Of a stretch of DNA of 64,000 nt, positions 12,801 through 26,765 are shown one piece after another. Within the stretch, counting starts at the first letter, position 1. Each line of letters starts with the position of its first letter. Source of the DNA: Monarcha castaneiventris obscurior (lineage: Eukaryota > Chordata > Aves > Passeriformes > Monarchidae); assembly GCA_026261815.1 (NCBI GenBank), contig JAMPIT010000174.1, positions 1,612,001 through 1,676,000 of the forward strand, in the 5' to 3' direction. A model generated the notes under the pieces. That model did no database searches. It was not told where the DNA came from and worked only from the letters and a program-made list of their open reading frames with translations. The translations under genes and the position numbers were made by a program.

Positions 12801-15800
12801 CAATGATTAACATATCTTTAGCCATTTGTTAAGCAGTTAAAATAAATGAATAAGGTAAGGAAAAGTGGCTCATTTTGGCCACTATAATGAAACTCCTTAG
12901 TAGCATAAATGGAGAAAGATGACAAATCTAGTGTGAAGGTCTCTTTTTCTGCCCCTTTCCAATAGATCATCGGTCAGCTGGTCTTCTGTTTACTTTGTTT
13001 TTAAATTGATTTATACAGGGAACAAGTATATATGTTTGGGTATGTCTACTCTAAGAGAATCTTAAAAACAGAAGCTGTAGCTTACAGAAGCTTAAAAACT
13101 AAAAATCAGTGCTGATGGGAGCAGAACAGAGATGATGTGGACAACAGTGAAGAAAGAACTAAGATATGAGAACTTCAATTATAGACATCCCTATCTTGTG
13201 CTGTGTGTTCTATTATCTCTTGTTCAGCCTTCCTGGCACTAAAGGTGGTGTTTGCAGGAGAGTAATAGAAGCAGAGGTAGCAGCAGGTGGTGTGCTCCTC
13301 ACAGCATATGCTGGAAATTGCCTAAAGGAAGCTCTGGGTGTTCTGTTGAGTAGCTACAGCTCCCAGGTTTGAAGTGAGGTGGACAACAAGTTCAAGAATG
13401 TGAGTCTAAAAATTTTGTGCTGCTTATGAATGGCAAATTAGCAGCATGCAAAAAATGAAACCAAACCTGATAAAACTGAAAGACTGTGTTTGGGAAGAAT
13501 TTTCCTTGCCTTCCTTGGTCCAACACTCATTTTGCACTAAATTGGAGTGAGGAAACATGCAATTTATGGTATTTCAATTTTTTTTTTTGCTTGCTCCTTG
13601 TTTTGTTTTCTTTTTCTTTTTTTTTTTTTCCCTTTTGTCTTTGGACTAGTTATTTACCTAACTATTTCTATAAGCTAAGCTAGCAGATGTTAAATATGCA
13701 GGAAGGAAATTTGCCATTGGAACATGCAGGAACTCCTTCCTTAGGAAATAAAACAACACAAGACAACTACTCCTCTATAATATAGATTACAATTTAGTAT
13801 GCAAAGCCTGCTTTTTGTCTCATTGATCTGTAGTGAATTAAATACCAGACTCAAAGTAAAGCTTGGGACCTCTTCTGAAAGTAGGCTGATTTTTCTTGTA
13901 AGTCAATGCCATAGCTGGGAATCTTCCAGAGAAAGTCAGCTTTTACTTTAAATTATTATAGAAGACATTTCCTTAGAGAATGAGGAGAATTTGCATTCTC
14001 AAGAAAGAACATTTCAATTTGCTGAATTCACAAGCACTTTATACAAAGTAGAAATTTTAAAGCTAAAGTCTGTATTAACAAGTAGTACAGACTAGTAGGA
14101 GCAGACACAGAATGCAATAATGATGAGGAACTATTTTACAAATATTAATTTCACTTTTTTTCTTAACTTCAGGCTACTGTAGTTTGCTCCACTGGACCGA
14201 ATGCCCACTGGTGACTAGAGACCACTCAGTTTGATCCTGGATCACACATTCCAGGTGAATGTCATCCAGAAGATTCAAGCTTAAGCTCCCAGAGCTCTGA
14301 TATTTAACCGATAGTCAGATAACTGTCAGAAGTGCACTCCTTGCCTGAACTAAAACACTTCTGTTGATGAGTCCCAAGCTAACTTTTAGGTTAGGTTAAC
14401 ATGGCCTAGGTTACCAGCTGCAGAACCTAAAACAGTTCAGAGTTCTGTATCAGAGCCTGGAATACTCTGTTTATTTACTTCTCAGAAGCAGTATTTAAGA
14501 GGATGAAAGACACTAATTCTGTCATCTGTGACTTGATTTTTTTCCCCCTCTTCCCCTATTATGACTTTGTGGGGCACATACTATTTACTTATGTGGAACC
14601 CCAAATGAAAAATGTACTTCTCAGATGGATTTTTTTCCAAGATAAAGACTGTATAAATGAATAGATTTTCTCAGATGTGATTCCTATACATTTTATGTGT
14701 GCTATACTGATTTTTGTGTAAATAAGGTTGTGATTAGAATTATCTAGTCAAAGATATTTTAAATTTTAAAATTAAAACAAAATTAAAAAGTAATTTGAAC
14801 TTGGACTAGCATTAAAACAAATTTAGAAAAGGAAAATTCAGGGGCAAGGCCATAAAATACCTTGAAAACCTTATTTTTTTCCTGGATTAGTAAGACTCAC
14901 AACACCTTGTCTGCACTTGCAAATGCCAGCGGTGGTCCTTTCCATAGGGTAACACAGAAAGTGCTTTTTGCAGGTGTCTTCCAGCGCACTTGCTTGGGTT
15001 TAGCTGCATAGGGCTCTTTTGAGAACTTCACATTCAGTGCTTATCATAATAAAATTAATGAGCTTTGAAATTATATATGACATCTAATCTTCAATTCTAT
15101 TGATTAGTTAAAACTTTTCTAGAGTTCACTTTACTGTTAAAAAAAAGTGTAAACCCTGTATAGTTCATTGGTACCTGTCAATTTTTACAAAATATCCTGA
15201 TGGTTCCTGAGGGGAAAAATGACTGAAGACCCTTTTAGGTTCTATGCTTTTGTTGTCCTTGTGCTCCAAAAACCATTCATGAAGATTTTTTTGAGAAACA
15301 GTGGTAGAGAGTGTTTATTCTTTAGACCCAGGGTTCCAAAATCAAGAAGTGAAAAATCCCCATCAATCTTCATTACTTACTGTGACTGTACAGTGCGAAT
15401 GAAACAAATTAGATACTGACAAATATTACAGATACAATGATGAGCTACATGGCAGACTTCACACTGAAGAAGGCATATCTTAATTAACAATGTGGGTACA
15501 TCATCTACACTTGATGGGCTTGGCATGCTTACATTTGCCAATTAAAAGGCATGGTTTTTCATTTAGTACTAGTGACTTAGTTGTCAGTGAAAGCTTTTCC
15601 TCCTGGTTTAATATGATCTGGGTCAGACATCTTATGTGGTTCACACTGCAGCTGCACAATGAACTTTGCTGAACTAAAGAAAGAGAGAAATGGGCATAGG
15701 AAGCAGAGGTTCAGTTGTTTACAGTGCCATATTACACAGTTTTATTGTGACAGTGGAACTATAGCTTTGCAGTAGTTCCTCATTTCACTGTTCATCTCCA

Positions 15801-17529
15801 ATACCTGAGTTTCTAAGCAAAATAACAGCTATGGCACAACATTTCCACAGAGCTTAACAGGAAAAGTAGTTTAACACTATTTCATTTAAATTTGGTATGC
15901 TAATACAAAGTAACTAACACAACAGTTTTCAAAGTTCAAGCATATCCTTTTGAAACCAAATAAATGCAAAGTGATCTTGGGAGCTGTGTTTTGGTCTTGC
16001 ACACACATACCTTAGAGTCATGACACAATGTCAATATAATACTGTATCTTGTCTCCAGTTTTCATACGGACATTATGGAGAGAAGTATTGCCCTAGACTT
16101 GCAGGAATGATGACAACGTGTAGAAGATGTTCTTTAATTAGGTCATAACTTTGTCAGTCTAACTCCCCTAGCGATCACCTCACAGTGTTGCTTAGAATAT
16201 AGGTCTTTGTTTCTGTCTTGCACATTTCCATCTCCTAGCAGGTGGGGGGGTGGGCAGCTGTCATTCTTCACCACTCCAAATCCAATTTCAGTTCCTTATT
16301 TTGACCCCTACAGTCTTCCCATCTAGAAAGGTTAAGAGGTAAGAAAAAAAGAGGTCATTATTTCATTTTCCTGTGTGAAGTGAGAAGTGTTGCTGCATAC
16401 TGTTATCTTTGCATGAATATGAATGAGCTGTTGGAGAGAATTGTTGCTTTAACCCAGACTTACCTGTTTTAATGCATGTAATTAAATAATGAATATAACC
16501 TGTTAATGGGAATCAAAATACTACAAAAAGGCAGGGTTTTCTTACTCAGGATGAATTACAGATGGCGATTTCTGCTGCTCTCCATTACTTCTTTGATGCT
16601 GTTAAAATTGCTTTTGACAGGAGTGCTGATAATAAAAATTTTTTGCAAAATTTTTAATGGAGTCTAAGAATCAGAGCATTCAAGACTTAAAATTATCCTT
16701 ATAAATTTTTTCTCCCATACAACTGCTTTTCAGAAAAATTTAATGCAAGTCAAAATGTCTAATCCTAGAGAAATTTAAGGGTCCAATTCCTTCTTAAATG
16801 AGACTAGAAGGCAAACATCTGGTTTAGAGTTTGAAGAGGTCTTTCACTTTTCTTACTGCAATGTATTAGAGTAAGTGAACTTCAAAAGGCTTATTGTTGG
16901 AATACAGGTAGGAAAAATATTTTTGTGGCCATACCTACTCTCACTTTTGAATATTTTTTTTGCTAGTGCATGTATTTCTATGCATGAAAAGGAAATATAA
17001 AGTGGGTATTGAAAAAAATTATTTGTGGGAGAGAAGAAAAATAAATTTACTTATGGAACTTGAATCTGAGGGCCAGAAGTCTTGAAGATCTTTTGCAAAC
17101 AAGGAGGATAGTATGATGGTATCTGCTTTTGGTCATCATGAGAAGCTGTGTCGCTGATTTTTGTGTTTATGTCACGAAGCAAAACTGGGTTGTATTAAAA
17201 TACAATTTTAGTTTGACTGGCACATGTTTCTGTATTTATTGTTAGTTTAGTAATGTCTCTTTTCTCATTGAAACAGAGAAAAAGAGTATAAAACCATAAA
17301 GTAGAGAAATTGATCAAAATGTTACATTCTGATTCTGTTGTATCAAATTTTGTCCTGGAGTTCATGTAAACTCTGTATCAATCAAGTGAGTTTGAAGAAC
17401 ATAACAGGCATTTTTAAAATGGGATTTTTTTTTCTTACAGCCATAATTATAATATAATTACAGAAGAATATAAATTCAGACTTGATAAATTATTTCCTAT
17501 TTGTAATATTCAGTGAGGAACCAGTGTGG
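9801..17529. other. Non-coding stretch, no recognised element
   Basis: No gene, RNA or transposon could be supported. Pyrimidine-rich tracts occur at 13575-13635, where T runs are broken by C and G. Open frames are short and overlap on opposite strands. Confidence 0.5.
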
Positions 17530-17530
17530 A

Positions 17531-17752
17531 AAAGTAGACTAGCATTCAACACGTCCTTGAGGTTTTTCAGGGATGGGGCATACACAGCTTCTCTGGGCAA
17601 CCTGTTCCACCCTCAAAACAAAGATCTTCCTCCTAATACCTAGTCTAAACCCACCCTCCCTTAGTTTGAATCCATCCCCCTTTGTCCTGTCATTACATGC
17701 CTTTGTAAAAAACCCCTCTCCATCTTTCTTGTAGCCCAGAATCATCCTGAGT
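17531..17752 (-). mobile_element. CR1 LINE interior fragment, minus strand
   Basis: Reads in antisense as the ORF2 C-terminal region of CR1. Recognisable blocks in order are 'cagggatggggca', 'cagcttctctgggcaacctg', 'aagatcttcctcctaatacc', 'tttgtcctgtcattacatgc' and 'cccctctccatctttcttgt'. Neither the 3' octamer end nor the upstream RT region is present, so both ends have been lost or diverged. An open frame on the minus strand keeps a short stretch of the old reading frame but is not a gene. Confidence 0.88.
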
Positions 17753-20700
17753 ATCAGTTGTGAAGATGTTTTTATGAACAGATTACAAGAGTAGGATGTG
17801 TATGTACAAGATGTTCACAGATTAATTTTATCAATCATGGAGCAGTGTAGTAGGCAGACAGCTGAGTCCCTACTAATTTTGCATTGAAACTCAAAGGTTA
17901 TACTGGAGACTATCAGCGGCCTGAGAAATTTTCACTGATAGCTTTCAAACATGCTTGGTGTTTATTTATCAACAGTGATATTTGAACAAACAGCTCAGAA
18001 AATATGTGCTGCCCTTGCTGCTTGGGTATGAAGTCCTGTGCTGGCTAAGCTTATTCTTTATCAGGAAGCAAGGGCACGCTGCTGTGTTCTAATCCCGCTG
18101 ATGCTTCAAAGCCAGCCCGGTGTGTCCTTCCTGACTGTAGAGAAACAGGAGAAGGAGTTTTGCCATATCACTTCCATTTCCAAGGATGTATATTTCTGTT
18201 GACTCCCTTCTTCTATCTTCTCCTAAGAGTTAGAGTAACAGAATTTATTCTACACTGGGAGGAAACCGCATACCTCACTCCAAATCTGTGTTGGATTTAA
18301 ATAATAGAAAAAAAAAGTCAACAAAAATGTGCTTTCATTTCATTAACCTTTTCTCATTACTTGTAGCGCTGTAAAAGGTTAGAAGCAAAGAGAAATTCCA
18401 GTGCCTGTAACTACTGATTACATATCACAGTGAAGGTTTAGATGCAGCACTGCTCTGCTACCCTGGCAGAGCTTTGCGGATCCTGCAACATGAAAAATAA
18501 GGCCACTGACACTCTTTCAAGCTCTTTAAAGGCCTCTGTCCTAAAATTTTCCATAGGCTATATTTTCCTGTTTCTATTTGCAAGAGGCCAGAGAGCAGAC
18601 TTTTATCATACACATGCTGTCTTCTTCTTACTGAACCCTGGGAACTGTATAAGGGGTATTTCATCTGTGCAGCACAAGTAGGACTTGAGATTAAAGATCT
18701 GAAGCAGTTTGAGCAGCATGTCTTCTACACCTGACACTTATAGGAGATAAATGATAACAAAATTTAGGCCTGAGGCCCCAGAACCTTTGGAAAACCTTTT
18801 AAAATGTATTTTTTCTTTTGCAAAGTGAAAAAGCAACAAAGTAAAACTGCTGTTAAAAGAGCAGACAACAAGCATGGCTGGTGTATTCCCTTTCTGCAGA
18901 AGTATCTCTTCCTACAATATCTTAGCCACATCTATGTCCCTCCTTTCCTTTAAGGTACTGCTCTCCTTTTTCTCATAAGATTCTTCCCCTTCTTTATCCT
19001 TTTCTTAAGGGAAATTCAACATTCCCTTCTTTTGCCTTTCCTGATGCAAAAGCACCCACTCCGTTTTACCTCCCTCCACAAAAATGTGTATCAGCTGAAA
19101 CTCCCAGGAAGCCATGAATTTTGTCAACTGTGGTTAGATGGATATATTTTCTTATTAGAGGGTTTTCTGACTGGGACATAGGTTGGGGCAGGTCAAAGAG
19201 TGTTCAGTGCCTCTCAGGTGCTGGGGAGATAAATGCATTGCTTTTAAAATCCTGCATAGGCAACTTATGTAGGCTTGTGGTAGGCTGAGAGCTACCTGAT
19301 GTACAGATACATAAAGGGCTGAAAGGTGAAAGGTATGATACCTTGCCCTTGTTGAAAAAAAAAGGGACATTAGTAAGATGGGTGGAACTGAGCATGGATG
19401 GAGACAGTCTTTTCTCAGAAAAGCTGTAACTGAGAAGTTCCAACTGAGAAGATGGAAATACAAATTTGGAGTAAGGTATGAGTTCTCAGAGCTGCACAGT
19501 GCCAAAGGACAAACTTCAAGCTTTGAAAATTTTTTTGATCCCCATGCATCCTCACACATTTTTGGTTAAGGACAGCAGTTCTGCAGAAAATTTACCATTG
19601 ATAGTGTTTTGTGATAAATTTGCAAACAGCTTAAAAAAAAGCAACCATAACGATTATCAGACATGCTTTTCTGGTCACTGCACCCCATATTAGCAATAGA
19701 ATATCCAGAACATATTACTGTAATCTCTTAAAAAGGAAATATTTTGAAAGTTTTAATGATGTTTTCATGTGCGGGTATATTAGTGTGTATCAGGATTGAA
19801 GCCTGATACTGAGATTGCATTGATGGCCTTCAAAGAAGATAAAATGGTTAAATTGCTAACATTCCTGAACACTTCCAGGATTTTTTTTTTGAGAGTGAAT
19901 GGGTATTTTTCCATATTGTACCAGAGTCCTCTCACTTTTCAATGTAAAAATATTAATTCAAACAGAAATAATACTGAGCACACACTTTAGGAGGTGCAGT
20001 AGTACAGGCAAACGAAATTGTGCACTTGTACACACAAATTTAGGACCTTACTTTTTGTTGCCTGTCAAATGTAAGGGCATTGAATGTTTTAGTGAGTCTG
20101 CTCCCGCTGTAGGAACATTTCATGTGTTGCTGCCTTTGCCACACTCACATCAGAGGTTCTTGGCAAATATATTTCTATTAAAAATTTGCAGACAGCTAAC
20201 TCTCCTCTAGATTGTTTCTCTTCCTCAGATGTGCTAACTTTCCTGGGCCCTCTGCAAAAGACATCACTAGGGGTTTTGATGCAGACTCAGAATATTCTTC
20301 GTTCCACTAAAAGAGAGTATGTGTCCAGCTGTGTGTCTGGCTTCTTGAGCTTCAGGCTGATTCTTTAACTTAATTTTAATGTGTGAGTAAGTTTATTATG
20401 CGGGTTAGAAACTTTCAGGGCTCACATTTCAATCCAGCTAAACACAATTAATGAAACAGAAACCATGTTAAAAATAATATTTGGGTTTGTTTTTGTTTTT
20501 TTTCCAGGAGGAGCAGAAATGGAATGGAATTATCTTACCCTCTGCTCCCATTCTTGCACAATGGAACAGTTGGAATGGTAGTTCTTTTCTTCCAAAAAAA
20601 GAGCTGACCTGTCACTTACTGCACATTAAGGATTGCTTAGGACCTTTGCTCCAGTCATAACCTAATAATGTAATGCTCATTCTTGTTACAAACCTAAAAC

Positions 20701-23700
20701 CATTTGAAGGCTGGTTCGCTGACCATTGGATACTGCAATGAACTCCATGGGCCTGATTATGAGATCCTGATCTTGTACCAGTCAGATACAAAACTTACTC
20801 AGCATTTTTGTAATGCATTCAAGGAATAATGAAAAAGCTTTAATACAAAAACTTACTTTCTTTTGTTAGACTGAAGAAAAGAGAGAATAAAATATTTTTA
20901 GACAGGGCAGTGATTTCTAGAAATTTCCCCTATATGTAAACTTATGAATATTTTCATCCTAAAATATGCTATACAGAACTTCATACCTTTACACAAAATA
21001 ACCTGGTACTTGAACTCTGTAAAACTGCTATTTTTTAAAAGCGCTATCATTTGCAAAGCAGATGGAATTGGCAGGTTACCCACGGAAAGGCCTACTTTGT
21101 GTCTGTCAGTCAGGTGAAATCTGATACATTGCTATGACTAAATATATACATCCATAATGTGGTCTGGCAGCTTAAAAAACTCAAGATGGAGGCTTTTCTA
21201 ATATTTTCTTAATTTTTTTTGCATCATCTGAATGAGTATCTTGCTCAAAAGAAGACTCTGTGTACAATATAATTATTAATATCCTATTTATGGGCAAAAA
21301 GCACACCCACATATAAAGGAAGGATTTATTGTGAGTAAAATCTTAGCAGTATAATTAAAGAATAACTATTAATCAACTTCTTTAGCCAAAATTATTTGTA
21401 ATTATTGCAAAAAAAATCCAAAGGGAAAATCAATTAAAATTGTTATACATATTCTTAGTTTCTATCCCTCATCATGGTGTTGTGCTCCATACTCACCTGT
21501 TGCTTTGGTCATTGAAAAAAGTATGTTGTTCATATTACCAGTTTCTTCTTTCTCATTCTAGGGTCCACCTGGAGTAATTTTAAATGCTTGCCCGTGGGCT
21601 TTCACACCTTTGCTCTTCCTTCACTGGAGTGCAGCTGCATATGATGCCTGAATTTACTATGAATGGCACGATGGTGCCATTTATATCTGTTAGATACTAT
21701 GTGTTAATTCTCCTTGTTAATTCAAAAAATAACTAGTTTTGTCCAGCTCCAGGTTTATATTTTGGTTGACCCACCTCTGGGAAATCGGTTATAGTCATGA
21801 GGTTTCCGGTGCCAAGCCCATGTCCCACTTCTTATCACCTTATGTCCATTTTGCTAGATAAATTCCTAGGTAAATGTCTCACCAGCCTCATGCAATGTTT
21901 TTAAATTGAGTTGAAAAAAATGCTCAGTTGAAATTCTTATAGTTAGTTGCCATTTTTAACCCAATTTTTCTAACTGCCAGAACAGCTGGCTTGGTTTGAA
22001 GTCATATCTCTTTGAGTTTAGCAACACCAAGAATTTTAATGGGATTTTTTTACTATGCAAGGCAATATGAAAACTTTTCGTTTTGACACTTTTTTCTATT
22101 CTTTTATCTGTTGCATGAACAAAAAAACAGTTTCAGAGCAAGAAGCAGTTTGGGCTCCTCTCTGGGGAGAGTTTGCTGAAGTTATTTTGGCCTGAATTCT
22201 TTAATTTCTGGAACATGCTCACTTATCTAGACTTAGATTTCTGCAGAGCTACCTATTCCTTTTGTGTACCACCTCTTTTCTGCAACAATTACAACATAAT
22301 TATAACTTGGTTTTGAGATTTTCAGAGAACTGTGCCAATTACAAAAAATTATTCAAAAAGCACCTTAATAACAGTAAAAAGCATCTCTGTTTAACTGCTT
22401 GCTTTTGGTTGATACCTTCTCACAAGACAATATGAAATGAGGTTTACATATGACTAAGTGGGATCTTTATTTTTCCAAAAAGCAAGGGGTCAAACAGCAG
22501 GAAAGAGATAAATAGGAAAGATAGGAAGGGAGGAGCTCCTGTTTTTCTGCATGTGTTGAGGTGATCTTTAGTTTCTCTTCCTCTTCAGTTCATCAGTGTG
22601 CCTTTTGACTTTAAAGAAAGTCATATAGTTTGCGTGCTAAAATCTCAAGTTTCATTTTAAAGTGGAATATATTTCCATGCCATTCAAATTCTGCAGATAT
22701 TCTGATATGTTTAACTTGTTCTTTATATAAAAACTATGGCAATTTTGTTAATTATGAGAAGATTGGCACAGAGACGCTTATCAAAAGAGTGTTTTCATTT
22801 GCTATCAAAATTCCAATCTCCTCAGTCTAAGAAAATCTTAACTCAGTTTTCAGCTCATATAATCCATATAGATAATTTATCTCAAAACTTTGTAATTTAA
22901 CACTGTATTTAGAAGTCAAAGATGGTCTTGTTCTTTTGCTACCAGAAATCGGGGTATAACAGAGCAGCCCAGAGGACCATGTCTGCCTGCAGGCCTTGGA
23001 TTTTGATGTTTTTTGTGATGCTCTGGTACTGTGTGTTACAGAGGGACTGGCAGCAATTCAAATGGACATAAAAAGCTAGTGATTCAACTATTTCTAGTCC
23101 ACTGAAATAAAATTTAAAAAGCTCATTCTCTTAAGACAGGTAGACTTGAGTCCAGAGGAAAAGTTTGAAAGAAATGCTGTCAGACATTTCTGTTGAATGA
23201 GATATTTTGTTTCAGTTCTGCAGGGATGATGAAGTGGCAGAAGAATTCTGTTACATCCCACACCAGAAATGTACTTTCAGACAACACCTATATTCCTTGC
23301 TAGGCAAAATTTTCACAAAACATGCTACTTCCTTAAAAGCTTATAACATTTTTTGTTTTGAGAATCATCTATAGGTCCTGAAGAAAAAAATTCTTTGTGC
23401 ATGAGGGCAGCCAGGAAGATTGAAAGGCAGTAGTAATGACAGTCTGATTAATGGTCATTACTCAGTGGAAAAGAAGACATGGGGTATCTAATCATGGGAG
23501 GTGCTATTGAGTGAAACAACACGAACGTGACACATGCAATCACCCTCCTACATTTTATCTGGACTTACAGCCCACTACAGTATATCTTTTTTAGGAACTT
23601 TTATGCTCTTTTAAAAAGGCCTCTATGCTTCTTATTTTAGTATAAACTCCAGCTTTAGTATTCTAAAGGACTTTTCAATTGCGTCAAGAGGAATAATTTA

Positions 23701-26384
23701 GAAAATGTCTTTTTTTGCTACGGTTTTATTTACACTAATTTTGGACTATGATGTAAAAGAATAAAACACTCACTATAATCTTCTGTATAATGAAATTTTG
23801 TAATAGATCAATAATCCCATTAAAGTAATAAACAGCAAGAACGTATTTCTTTTATAATCATTTTCTAGCACTGATTGAATACATTGGATTAGATGTGATA
23901 ACTCCTGAGAATAGTTTTCTTAACTCCTGATTAAGAGTCATGTGGAAAAGCATTCATGTAGCTAATGATAAACTAATCTATTCAGGAGGACAGAATGTTT
24001 ATAGCTAATTTATCAGTGACCTGTAACACAGTGTGAAAATAATTTATTAGTGATGTGCAATGCGCAATGCACAGGAAACAAGCACAACTATTTTTAGATT
24101 CTTACTAATTTGCTGTGATTATGAACGTGTGCCTCTTCAGCAGCTACTGAAGACATGTTTTATAGTGTGACTGTGCGTTGTTTCTACACTCTCTCCTCTC
24201 TGTTTTTAATTATAGTACCATCATGTGAGTGTATCTGAAATTAGAGCACTGTAGCTGTAGGCCAGCAATAGCTTAATTGTTCAAGATCCTACATAAACTA
24301 ATTGTTGCTCGTGATGAGCTTTCTTTAGAAAAGATTACATTCCCAGATTGAAGGAAGCAGGACGTAAATGAGAGGATGCTAAAAATAATTATAATAAAAA
24401 ATCAGAAGCTTTCTAAATTAAGTTCCAGAACGCTATTTAAAATCACTCATATGCTTTTCCATTTAACACTGCCCTTCTCACAACTTCCATTTGACTATAT
24501 CAATGATAGTATATATCTTATGATGCCTTAAGATTTTCAATATTCAGGACAGACATTTCAGACTACTGATTTTGGTCCTGAAACTGAACATATATTTAAT
24601 TGTTGGGGATTATCTAACAAATTAAATTTAGTTCTTAAAATTACCAAAATCAGGAAAGTATCAGGAAAGCAACCAGTTACCACAGAAACTTAAACTTTAG
24701 CAAACATATTTAAAAGCCTATTCAAAATATTTAATTGCTAAAGAGCAATAAAAATATATATTTGCTATACTGCTTGATATCTACATTTTGTGTGTCTTAA
24801 TAGAACCCATAATATTTACAAAACGATTTTTATGGCAGGCATCAATTACACTTACTGAGCATTTTGACACTTCAGGCAATACCTGGCATTACAAAATATT
24901 TATAAAGCATATTATAAATGCTTTGCCATGAAAAAGAAATTCGAATTGCACTGAATAAACAGCAATAGCAACTTATACTATTTGGAGGTAGTAAAAGATA
25001 TGATTCATCACATACTGAACATGTAAATGTGGTTTTCTCTTGATAATTGTGACTAAGAAATGTGCCAAGTGCATTTTTGTGAACAACATGAATGCCAGTT
25101 TTTTGAAAGTCTCTTAATCTTTTTGGTCAAAGAATATCACTTTTAATAACTGATCATTTGCTGGAGGCCTGTTATCTTCATATCTGTCTGAAAAGTTAAT
25201 TGATTAAAATGACTAATTTTTGTAGCCTTGTGATGAACATACCTGGCTATGGGTGTATGTGTCAAAGCATGTAACAGAAGACACACATTTATTTCCAGTC
25301 TTACATAAAGTAGCCTTAAGTCCTTTCCCTCTTCTTCATTGAAAAGTATGTATGAGTTAGAGGGAATGCAACACATACACTAACAAAATTCCACTAAAGA
25401 ACTACTTCATTGCTTGGAGAATACCATTGTTAGATACTGCTTACACATTTTGAATGTAGAAATGTTTTGGAAGACCAAGACAGGGGCAGTTTCAGGTTAG
25501 AGGAAGTTTGCTGACTATGTATCTGATACTGGTTTTCCACTTCAGTTCTCAGCTTCTTCTGCACAGAAGTCCAAGCAGAGTAGGAGACAAACTCCAAGCC
25601 AAGTAATTGTAGCTGTAGAGTAAATTGTCTAGCCAAAACAGAATAACGGGAAGAAAAATCACAAGAGTGTTAGTTTGAAGCTATTGCATTATTTTCTGTT
25701 TGTATGAAAAGTAAGAAAATAATATCTTTTTTACTATTTGGAAAAGGGAAAGAAGTTATTTTCATCTAATTTGTTATTATATCAACTAGAAAATAAAGCA
25801 AAAGGAGGGGAGACATGCACAGACAAAGGAGAAGGCAATCCTTATTGCAGAAATCTAACATTCATCTCACATAAAGCCCTTGCTGAAACTCCTCATGCAA
25901 CCATTTGTGTGAGCACACTTGACTAAACTAAAATTCAGCATCAGTGGCCTCTCTGTTTTTTCTCACCATGATCTATTAATCTTTCTCTTCTGAAGTGCTT
26001 TACTGCTTCATCTAAGGGAATGAATTTGTCACTGACACTTCTTCAAATGCTGCCAGCTCCTTCTTCACACAGAAGACCACTTCAGTAACAGCTGTTTTTT
26101 GGGTGAATGCTTATGTCCAGCTAGCTCAAGTGTCACCCACTGCCTCCTTCTCTGCTCTGTATTGTGCTTCTCACAATTCCGAGTTCATTCCAGGCTTTCA
26201 TTCTCTCTGCTATATTTATCATTGGGTTTTCTCTCTCAACCATCACTACTTCCTGCAAGGTCAAGATGACCCATGCAACTAAATATCAGGATTTCTATTT
26301 TTTTTTTTCCATTTTCTTTGATTTTTTTCTCTAGCATATTTGACTGAAAATAAGTTTATAGTCATATAATTCGCATCACTGGGA
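17753..26384. other. Non-coding stretch, no recognised gene
   Basis: About 8.6 kb of AT-rich unique sequence. The longest open frame (minus strand, 19155-19559, 134 codons) begins and ends without splice, promoter or family signals and I do not regard it as real. A splice-like segment at 20508-20658 and a C/EBP-like palindrome at 24054-24073 are treated in the findings. Confidence 0.5.
24054..24073. promoter_or_regulatory. Possible C/EBP-like site in inverted repeat
   Basis: TGTGCA at 24054-24059 and TGCACA at 24068-24073 are reverse complements flanking ATGCGCAA, which is one base from the C/EBP palindrome core TTGCGCAA. It is not near any promoter I can see, so a regulatory role is only a guess. 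Confidence 0.2.
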
Positions 26385-26765
26385 AGGATAGACTGCAGCC
26401 TGTGAGAAGGACTCACATTGCCACAGGGGAAAAGTGAGAGGAAGGATCTCTTATGGACTGACCACAACCGCCATTGGCCACCTGGAGCTGAGAATGAACG
26501 AATGAAGTTGAGCCTGGGAAAAAGAGGGGGAAAGGGAGGTATACAGTTTTTGTCTGTTTCTCACTATACAAATCTATTTTAACGAGCAATAAAATAAATT
26601 AATTTTCCTAAGGTCAAGTCTGTTTTGCCTGTGATGTTGACCTCCAAATCTTCATCTTGACCCATGGGTCTTCTTATGTTTTTTCTTCCTCCATTTTTTG
26701 GAAGGTGGGGAATAAGAATGTGGCTGTGGGAGTGTCTGGCTGCCAGTCAAGATTAATCCAGCACA
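26385..26765 (+). mobile_element. ERVL-type LTR, 5'-truncated
   Basis: This resembles the 3' two thirds of a bird ERVL-family long terminal repeat in sense. Recognisable blocks in order are 'gcctgtgagaaggactcac', 'gaccacaaccgccattgg', 'atgaagttgagcctggga', a canonical AATAAA at about 26588 followed by 'aattttcctaaggtcaagtc', 'ctgttttgcctgtgatg', 'cttgacccatgggtcttc', and a terminal 'ggctgccagtcaa...ccagcaca'. It ends in CA at 26764-26765 as LTRs do. The 5' part, including any TATA box, is not recognisable. No gag, pol or env sequence flanks it, so it is probably an old solo LTR remnant. Assignment rests on recalled consensus, not a search. Confidence 0.72.

Noticed and set aside
19155..19559. 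134-codon open frame on the minus strand
   Set aside because: No recognisable motif, overlapping open frames on the other strand, and no splice or promoter context. Frames of this length are expected by chance in 64 kb.
21541..21652. CTAG acceptor followed by a Gly-Pro-Pro-Gly start, as in a collagen exon
   Set aside because: The Gly-X-Y pattern stops after two triplets, and a stop follows without a 45- or 54-base exon structure.
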